Assembly: GCA_905182065.1 (NCBI GenBank)
Contig: CAJIZN010000001.1
Coordinates: 992,001-1,056,000, forward strand
Source of the DNA: Candidatus Marisimplicoccus framensis
GTDB taxonomy: Bacteria > Bacteroidota > Bacteroidia > Flavobacteriales > Flavobacteriaceae
Direction: 5' to 3'
Length of the DNA: 64,000 bases
Part shown: positions 59,615 to 64,000 of the stretch, piece by piece
How positions within the stretch are numbered: the stretch's first letter is position 1
Layout: each line of letters begins with the position of its first letter
Translations under genes and position numbers: made by a program
Notes under the pieces: model-generated
Databases searched by the model: none
The model's input: the letters and a program-made list of their open reading frames with translations, nothing else
What the model was told of the DNA's origin: nothing

Positions 59615-60391
59615 ATGGACAAAACTTTAATTTATCACTACACATCACTTTCACATCTAATTGAGATTTTTAGAGTGGGAAAGCTCTTTACATCTCAAAC
59701 TGAGAAGATGTTGAAAGTAAAAAAACCAGGTCTTTGGTTTACAACAAATTCAAAATGGGAATATTCTGCATTTAAGAGATTTAATGATGGGAAAAAAGAG
59801 TTTGATCTAAATACTCCTGAGGAATTTGAAAAGTATATTGGCTGTGCTAGAATAGTTACAAATCTAAATTCTCTATTTGTAACTTTTGCAAAATATAAAC
59901 ATAAGTCAAAAGTTAATCCATTATTATGGGATAAAATGGCTGAAATAGGTAAATCAAAAGGAGCTGACCCAGCAGAATGGTATGCTACATTTACTCCCAT
60001 GAGTATAAATAATCTAGATATTGAAATATATGAAAATGGAGAATGGTATAATCTTAAGAAAGAGGGGGGTGAGTTTGACTCAGATTTATTTAATAGAAAT
60101 CTAGAAAAAACTTTTGTGTTTAAGCAAGGTAAGGAGATGGAGGAAAAAATGTTAAAAGAACACCAAGCTAATCAACCAAAATCGGATACTGTTACTGAGG
60201 ACATAGAATCAACTCCAGTAGCTGAGAAAAATATTATCGAGGAGAAACCTGTTAAGGAGGCTACTGTAGAGGAGAAACCTGTTAAGGAAGCGACTGTAGA
60301 GGAGAAACCTGTTAAGGAAGCGACTGTAGAGGAGAAGCCTAAATCAAAAGGAATATTTTCAGGTATTAAAAGTTTATTTAGTAAAAAGTAA
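59615..60391 (+). CDS. Unrecognised HYT/WFTT-motif protein with decapeptide-repeat tail
   Basis: Not assigned to a family. The N-terminal half (about 150 residues) has LIYHYTSLSHLIEIFRVGKLFTS and KPGLWFTTNSKWEYSAFKRFN. An H-Y-T motif, a helix, then a G-L-W-F-T/S strand is a pattern shared with DUF2971-like and ADP-ribosyltransferase-fold proteins. A middle stretch FKQGKEMEEKMLKEH is followed by a low-complexity tail of three EEKPVKEATV repeats and a basic end GIFSGIKSLFSKK. No signal peptide or membrane helix. It sits beside crtB, divergently; no function is inferred beyond the fold guess. Confidence 0.68.
   Translation: MDKTLIYHYTSLSHLIEIFRVGKLFTSQTEKMLKVKKPGLWFTTNSKWEYSAFKRFNDGKKEFDLNTPEEFEKYIGCARIVTNLNSLFVTFAKYKHKSKVNPLLWDKMAEIGKSKGADPAEWYATFTPMSINNLDIEIYENGEWYNLKKEGGEFDSDLFNRNLEKTFVFKQGKEMEEKMLKEHQANQPKSDTVTEDIESTPVAEKNIIEEKPVKEATVEEKPVKEATVEEKPVKEATVEEKPKSKGIFSGIKSLFSKK
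60239..60340 (+). repeat. Tandem 30-base repeats in the HYT-protein gene
   Basis: Three full 30-base units at 60239-60268, 60269-60298 and 60299-60328, plus a partial fourth to 60340, encoding EEKPVKEATV. Units two and three are identical; unit one differs at two bases, so the array is young. Confidence 0.92.
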
Positions 60392-60535
60392 ACTTTTCTT
60401 TTAAAGATGAGTTAAAGAAAAATCTAAAATATCTTTAATACGTATTTTTTCCTGAATTCACTGAAGAGGATATGCATATACTTTTGTCTTCATAAATACT
60501 CATATCAAGGTTTTGTGAATCCAAAAATCTAATTG
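60392..60535. other. Short gap between the HYT gene and the tRNA pair, no gene seen
   Basis: 144 bases of AT-rich DNA. A TACTTTTG at 60479-60486 on the plus strand matches TAnnTTTG but points at the back of the convergent tRNA genes, with nothing to express; probably chance. It also contains the 3' flank of tRNA-Leu, with no clear terminator hairpin. Confidence 0.4.
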
Positions 60536-60619
60536 TGCCTACGACTGGACTCGAACCAGCACGAGCATAAGCCCACTACCCCCTCAAGGTAGCGTGTATA
60601 CCAATTTCACCACGTAGGC
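60536..60619 (-). tRNA. tRNA-Leu (anticodon GAG)
   Basis: Minus-strand cloverleaf with acceptor GCCTACG/CGTAGGC and discriminator A, anticodon stem-loop CTACC-TTGAGGG-GGTAG containing GAG, a long variable arm (type II tRNA), and T-arm CTGGTTCGAGTCCAG. 18 bases downstream of tRNA-Lys; CCA not encoded. Confidence 0.95.
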
Positions 60620-60636
60620 AATAAAAAAATGGGTAG

Positions 60637-60709
60637 TGACCTGGCTGGGGCTCGAACCCAGGACCCTCTCCTTAAAAGGGAGATGCTCTACCAACTGAGC
60701 TACCAGGTC
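60637..60709 (-). tRNA. tRNA-Lys (anticodon TTT)
   Basis: Minus-strand cloverleaf: acceptor GACCTGG/CCAGGTC, D-arm GCTCAGTTGGTAGAGC, anticodon loop CTTTTAA containing TTT, and T-arm CTGGGTTCGAGCCCCAG. First of the Lys-Leu pair; CCA not encoded. Confidence 0.96.
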
Positions 60710-60721
60710 TAAAAAAGAGAG

Positions 60722-60751
60722 CAAATATACTTTTAAATATTCATTATTCAA
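60722..60751 (-). promoter_or_regulatory. Promoter for the tRNA-Lys/tRNA-Leu pair (TTG-N19-TATATTTG)
   Basis: On the minus strand TTG at 60751-60749 and TATATTTG at 60729-60722 are spaced by 19 bases, a perfect Bacteroidota promoter; it ends 12 bases upstream of the tRNA-Lys 5' end. Confidence 0.75.
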
Positions 60752-60765
60752 TGATCATTTTATCA

Positions 60766-60773
60766 TAAATTTG
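60766..60773 (+). promoter_or_regulatory. Candidate -7 box (TAAATTTG) for aroK
   Basis: Exact TAnnTTTG, 14 bases upstream of the aroK ATG at 60788, divergent from the tRNA promoter. Confidence 0.5.
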
Positions 60774-60787
60774 TTAAGTAAAACAAA

Positions 60788-61315
60788 ATGTTGAATACAA
60801 TTTTTTTAATTGGATATATGGGAGCTGGTAAATCTGCTATTGGAAAATCTCTGTCTAAAAATAATGGTTATAAATTCTATGATTTAGATAAATATATTGA
60901 AGAAAAGGAGGGGAGGAAAATTTCTGAAATTTTCAATCATAATAATGAGGTATACTTTAGAAAGATTGAAAACAGTTATCTAAAAGAAATTTCCTTGATT
61001 AAAGAGAATAAGATAATCTCAACGGGAGGGGGAACTCCTTGCTTCCAGAATAATTTTGAAATAATTGATAATTTACCAAATTCACTTTCAGTTTACTTAA
61101 AAGCTAGTGTTGAAACTCTTACGGCGAGATTAAAAGACTCTATTGAAGAGCGTCCTTTAATATCACATTTACAAGACCCACTTCAATTAAATGAATTTAT
61201 TACAAAACATCTTTTTGAAAGAAGCTTTTACTATGAAAAGTCAAAATTTAAAGTTAAAACTGATGGCTTAGATATTAATACTATTGTTAATTTGATAGGC
61301 AAACTATCAACTTAA
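60788..61315 (+). CDS. aroK: Shikimate kinase
   Basis: Phosphorylates shikimate in aromatic amino-acid synthesis. Walker A GYMGAGKSAIGKSL at residues 8-21, shikimate-binding DLDKYIEEKEG, EVYFRKIE, and STGGGTPC (shikimate-binding Gly loop). The lid has ERPLI. 175 residues. It converges with the phosphoribosyltransferase gene (9-base overlap), a pairing frequent in Bacteroidota. Confidence 0.95.
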   Translation: MLNTIFLIGYMGAGKSAIGKSLSKNNGYKFYDLDKYIEEKEGRKISEIFNHNNEVYFRKIENSYLKEISLIKENKIISTGGGTPCFQNNFEIIDNLPNSLSVYLKASVETLTARLKDSIEERPLISHLQDPLQLNEFITKHLFERSFYYEKSKFKVKTDGLDINTIVNLIGKLST

Positions 61316-61804
61316 ATAAACACTTAATCTACCCTTTTTATCAATTATCACATCTACATGTTCGTTTACAGATGTAGAAAGACTTAAACCTGAGTAATCA
61401 ATCTTTACTGGAAACATTGTCTGATCTCTATTTATTATAACGGAAGTTTTTATTTTAGAAGGGTTGTAAAGCATAAGGTCACTAATTACCATCTGAAGTG
61501 TTTTACCAGTTTGTGATACATCTCCTACTATAATTATAGACTCATTTAAAACATCAAATTTACTATTATATGCTATTGATCCATTATTAATTATTACATC
61601 AATTAAAACAATCTTTATATCTGAAATTTTATTTATATGGTCTATTAATTTTTGAGATATTAATTTACCATTATCTGAAATACCAAATAAGATAATTTTT
61701 GATTGATCTATATTATCTTCTAATATCTCTAAACCAATTCTTTGAATTTTATTTTCAATATCAGAGTTGTCTAAAATTAAGTTTTGAACAGCAAGTTTTT
61801 TCAT
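61307..61804 (-). CDS. Phosphoribosyltransferase-fold protein (PyrR-like)
   Basis: A 165-residue type I PRTase. The PRPP-binding motif is IIIVGDVSQTGKTL near residues 89-102, a variant of the usual acidic D-D-x-x-x-T-G form with VGDVSQTG. A helix after IILFGISDNGKLISQ and a strand KIVLIDVIINNG match the fold; the hood is short. It may bind nucleotide or RNA, as PyrR does, rather than be a salvage enzyme; substrate not clear. Confidence 0.78.
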   Translation of the reverse strand: MKKLAVQNLILDNSDIENKIQRIGLEILEDNIDQSKIILFGISDNGKLISQKLIDHINKISDIKIVLIDVIINNGSIAYNSKFDVLNESIIIVGDVSQTGKTLQMVISDLMLYNPSKIKTSVIINRDQTMFPVKIDYSGLSLSTSVNEHVDVIIDKKGRLSVYLS

Positions 61805-61838
61805 ATTAATACTCTTTTAAATAAATAAAGTAAAGTTG

Positions 61839-61846
61839 TATCTTTG
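61839..61846 (+). promoter_or_regulatory. Candidate -7 box (TATCTTTG) for the FKBP lipoprotein gene
   Basis: Exact TAnnTTTG, nine bases before the ATG at 61856; a very short leader is implied. Confidence 0.5.
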
Positions 61847-61855
61847 CACTAAATT

Positions 61856-62731
61856 ATGAAGAAAAAACTATTTTTTCTAGTTCCAGTTTTTTTATTATTT
61901 CTTCAATGTAAGAAAGAGGACACCTCTCCAACATACACAATAAGAGATTATAGTGAGCAAGTTATCGTTGATCAAGACTTATTGGAATCCTACTTAAAGA
62001 CACATACTTATAATTATGAAGATTTTAATAATGAATCTGATGTTAATATTAAGTTAGATACTATATCGAACAATAATTCCTCAAGACTTACACTGTTTGA
62101 ACAGGCTAAGATCAAAACAGTTGATGTAACTAACTCTGAGGGTCAGGTTACTTCTCACAATCTATACTACATTATTGCTCGTGAAGGCTCGAATGAGAAT
62201 CCTTCAGTTGCAGACTCTGTATATGTTTCATATGATGGAACACTTATTGATGGAAATACATTTGATAATCGTAAGTTTCCCATTTGGATTGATTTAGCAA
62301 ATTCTCTACAAGGATTTAGAGAAGGAGTTTCAGAACTTAGAACTGGAAAATTTACAGAAAATTCAAATGGAACTATTGATTATAGTTCTTTTGGTGTTGG
62401 TTTATTTTTTATTCCCTCAGGTATAGGTTATTTTGAAAATATAAGTTCAGGTATACCTGAATATTCTCCCCTAATTTTTACTGTTAAACTAATGACTCAT
62501 ACAGATACAGATCATGATAATGATGGTATACTATCAATTTTTGAGGATATAGATGGAGATAATAAACCATTTGGAGATGATACAGATGGGGACAACCTAT
62601 GGAATATGTACGATGTTGATGACGATGGAGATGGGATTCTTACTGTAAATGAAATAGATAAAAACAATGATTCTATAATAGATGATACTAATAATGACGG
62701 TATACCTGACTATTTAGATCCAGATAACTAA
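61856..62731 (+). CDS. FKBP-type peptidyl-prolyl isomerase lipoprotein with Ca-binding C-terminal repeats
   Basis: A 291-residue lipoprotein (VFLLFLQCKKED). An FKBP domain spans residues about 90-215: LYYIIAREGS, DSVYVSYDGTLIDGNTFDNR, LQGFREGVSELRTGK, GLFFIPSGIGYF and PLIFTVKLM. A C-terminal acidic tail of about 70 residues has thrombospondin-type-3-like repeats (HDNDGILSIFEDIDGDN, DVDDDGDGILTVNEIDKNND, NNDGIPDYLDPDN), which bind calcium. Typical of flavobacterial surface foldases (GldI-like). Confidence 0.92.
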   Translation: MKKKLFFLVPVFLLFLQCKKEDTSPTYTIRDYSEQVIVDQDLLESYLKTHTYNYEDFNNESDVNIKLDTISNNNSSRLTLFEQAKIKTVDVTNSEGQVTSHNLYYIIAREGSNENPSVADSVYVSYDGTLIDGNTFDNRKFPIWIDLANSLQGFREGVSELRTGKFTENSNGTIDYSSFGVGLFFIPSGIGYFENISSGIPEYSPLIFTVKLMTHTDTDHDNDGILSIFEDIDGDNKPFGDDTDGDNLWNMYDVDDDGDGILTVNEIDKNNDSIIDDTNNDGIPDYLDPDN

Positions 62732-63396
62732 TTATTCTTCTTTTTAAACAAACCATAAGGAATATCATAAGATAGATTTAATGATAACTTATTTGTAGTT
62801 AGATCAACATTAGCATTTTCAAGTTCAACACCATTTGCGTTAATAATTAAAATCTCCTTATTGTTAAGTCCTCTCTCATATCTTAAACCTAAGCTTAATG
62901 ATCTAAATTTAACTCTAGATCCAATTAGTAAGCTTAATGTATATTTATCTTTAATTTCTTCTAAATCAAAGTTACTTGAGTTTGAAAGGCTATATTTAAA
63001 TGAAGGTCCGGCAAATACACTTATTGGTCCTAAAACTTTATATCCAAATATTATAGGTACTTGAATATCAGTAGATTTGTATGAATGTTCTGCAATATTA
63101 ATTGATTGGTCTAAAATAGAATTTCCTTCGAAAGCAGTTGCATTTTTAGATTTTGAAAAAATTAGATTTAATTCTGGTCTAATATAGAAAGTAATTAAAT
63201 CAATCTCAGTAAAAACCCCAAATTGAAAACCAGTTGAATTTTTAATATCAAGGTTGTAATTATCAATTTTGTTTTTAATGTTTTCAATTGCACCAAAGTT
63301 ATCATCATTCAAACCAAAGTTAACACCTAAATTACCTTGAGCTGTAAGAGAAGATGAGAATAATATAAATAATAAGAATAAAATAGTTTTTCTCAT
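62728..63396 (-). CDS. Outer-membrane beta-barrel protein (PorT-like)
   Basis: A small eight-stranded barrel of 222 residues. Signal peptide KTILFLLFILFSSSLTAQ, then alternating strands such as FQFGVFTEIDLITFYIRPEL, VPIIFGYKVLGPISVFAGPSFKYS and LSLGLRYERGL, ending in an aromatic strand LSLNLSYDIP before a basic tail. The ATG at 63396 opens on the signal peptide; an ATG at 63411 lies five codons before it. Role unknown. It converges with the FKBP gene (4-base overlap). Confidence 0.8.
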   Translation of the reverse strand: MRKTILFLLFILFSSSLTAQGNLGVNFGLNDDNFGAIENIKNKIDNYNLDIKNSTGFQFGVFTEIDLITFYIRPELNLIFSKSKNATAFEGNSILDQSINIAEHSYKSTDIQVPIIFGYKVLGPISVFAGPSFKYSLSNSSNFDLEEIKDKYTLSLLIGSRVKFRSLSLGLRYERGLNNKEILIINANGVELENANVDLTTNKLSLNLSYDIPYGLFKKKNN

Positions 63397-63426
63397 AACA
63401 ATAAAGAGCAATAATTATGCCACTGA

Positions 63427-64000
63427 TTACTTTCTTTTAAGAACATCAACTGCTGAATTATAAATAGATGAGCTATTCAACCCATATTTATTCATAAGTT
63501 CGGATGGAGGACCAGATTCACCAAAAGTATCCTTTGTACCAACAAACTCTTGAGGTGAAGGTAGTTTTGTTACAAGTAATCTAGAAATACTTTCACCTAA
63601 ACCACCGTAAATATTATGTTCTTCTGCTGAAACAAGACATCCTGTTTTTGAAACTGACTTTAGTATAATGTCTTCATCTAGGGGTTTAATAGTATGGATA
63701 TTTATTATTTCAGCATTTATTCCATTTTCAGCTAATTTTTCTGAAGCTTTAATTGCCTCCCATACCAAATGTCCAGTAGCAACAATGGTTACATCATTTC
63801 CCTCTTTTAACATTAAACCTTTTCCAATTTTAAATTTCTCAGACGAGTTTGTAAAATTTGCAACTTTAGGTCTTCCAAATCTTAAATAAACAGGACCATC
63901 AAAATTTGAAATTTCAATTGTTGCAGATTTTGTTTGGTTAAAATCACAAGTATTAATTACTGTCATTCCAGGTAACATTTTCATTAGACCAATATCCTCA
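63427..64000 (-). CDS. Transketolase C-terminal subunit (5' part beyond the window)
   Basis: The minus-strand frame runs open to the right edge (EDIGLMKMLPGMTV) and stops at 63427. The visible 191 residues are the pyrimidine-binding and C-terminal domains of transketolase: GPVYLRFGRP, MLKEGNDVTIVATGHLVWEAIKASEKL, EIINIHTIKPLDEDII, VSAEEHNIYGGLGESI and FGESGPPSELMNKYGL. Bacteroidota split transketolase into two genes; this is the second. Pentose-phosphate pathway; the start lies outside. Confidence 0.93.
   Translation of the reverse strand, partial: EDIGLMKMLPGMTVINTCDFNQTKSATIEISNFDGPVYLRFGRPKVANFTNSSEKFKIGKGLMLKEGNDVTIVATGHLVWEAIKASEKLAENGINAEIINIHTIKPLDEDIILKSVSKTGCLVSAEEHNIYGGLGESISRLLVTKLPSPQEFVGTKDTFGESGPPSELMNKYGLNSSSIYNSAVDVLKRK

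Noticed and set aside
60239..60340. Second direct-repeat array as CRISPR or IS end
   Set aside because: Again contiguous, in frame and coding (EEKPVKEATV); no spacer and no transposase.

Overview
The window is low-GC (about 30% by eye), densely coded chromosomal DNA from a marine-type member of the Flavobacteriia (Bacteroidota). Support comes from a tmRNA encoding the tag GENNYALAA, promoter -7 boxes of the form TAnnTTTG, no visible Shine-Dalgarno pattern, Bacteroidota-restricted families (DUF4290, DUF1599, DUF3050), a fused SecDF, a fused ResB/CcsA cytochrome c maturation protein, a Rho with a charged N-terminal insertion, and CrtZ/CrtB plus several photolyase/cryptochrome genes that suggest a sunlit habitat. 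No phage, IS element, CRISPR array or plasmid module is visible.

Layout. 0-2.7 kb: a truncated AAA_28-type ATPase, DUF493, DUF4290, murA. 2.7-8.1 kb (minus): one tight operon kdsC-maf-SRPBCC-SDR-DUF2256-cryDASH-photolyase-like-DUF2805, i.e. cell-envelope/housekeeping genes leading into a photobiology block. 8.2-16.5 kb (plus): ccsBA, two guanidino-modifying hydrolases, a large Asp-box beta-propeller protein. 16.4-19.3 kb (minus): an MscS-type channel and two secreted paralogues. 19.4-22 kb: ABC-F ATPase, DUF1456, cupin. 22-24 kb (minus): tmRNA, kdsA, ftsE. 24-33.3 kb (plus): amidohydrolase, asnB, gyrB, mdh, secDF. 33.3-39.2 kb (minus): folE-cysS-yidD-lgt, an OmpP1/FadL-like barrel and a badly broken lipoprotein gene. 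39.3-49.9 kb: proS, tRNA-Glu, rpsT, rho, truA, an ABC exporter, folP, DUF1599, tpiA, glutathione peroxidase, a trans-sulfuration enzyme, bshB1, tRNA-His. 50-54 kb (minus): DUF3050-M28 peptidase-TlpA-CxCC propeller-small secreted protein. 54-58.3 kb: LysE exporter, guaB, two SurA-like genes. 58.3-64 kb: crtB-crtZ, an unrecognised HYT protein with a repeat tail, tRNA-Lys/tRNA-Leu, aroK, a phosphoribosyltransferase, an FKBP lipoprotein with Ca-binding repeats, an outer-membrane barrel and the C-terminal subunit of transketolase running off the right edge.

The most striking points are (i) the photobiology operon, whose photolyase-like member lacks the iron-sulfur cysteines of its family and whose SDR lacks the catalytic Tyr; (ii) MurA with Asp in place of the catalytic Cys; (iii) an excess of frameshifts that split otherwise intact genes, eight of eight between 10.6 and 25.6 kb being of the +1 type; (iv) a HYT/WFTT protein with a decapeptide repeat tail; and (v) a CxCC beta-propeller paired with a TlpA thioredoxin. 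Where a gene is split by a frameshift it is annotated here as one locus and the break is located.
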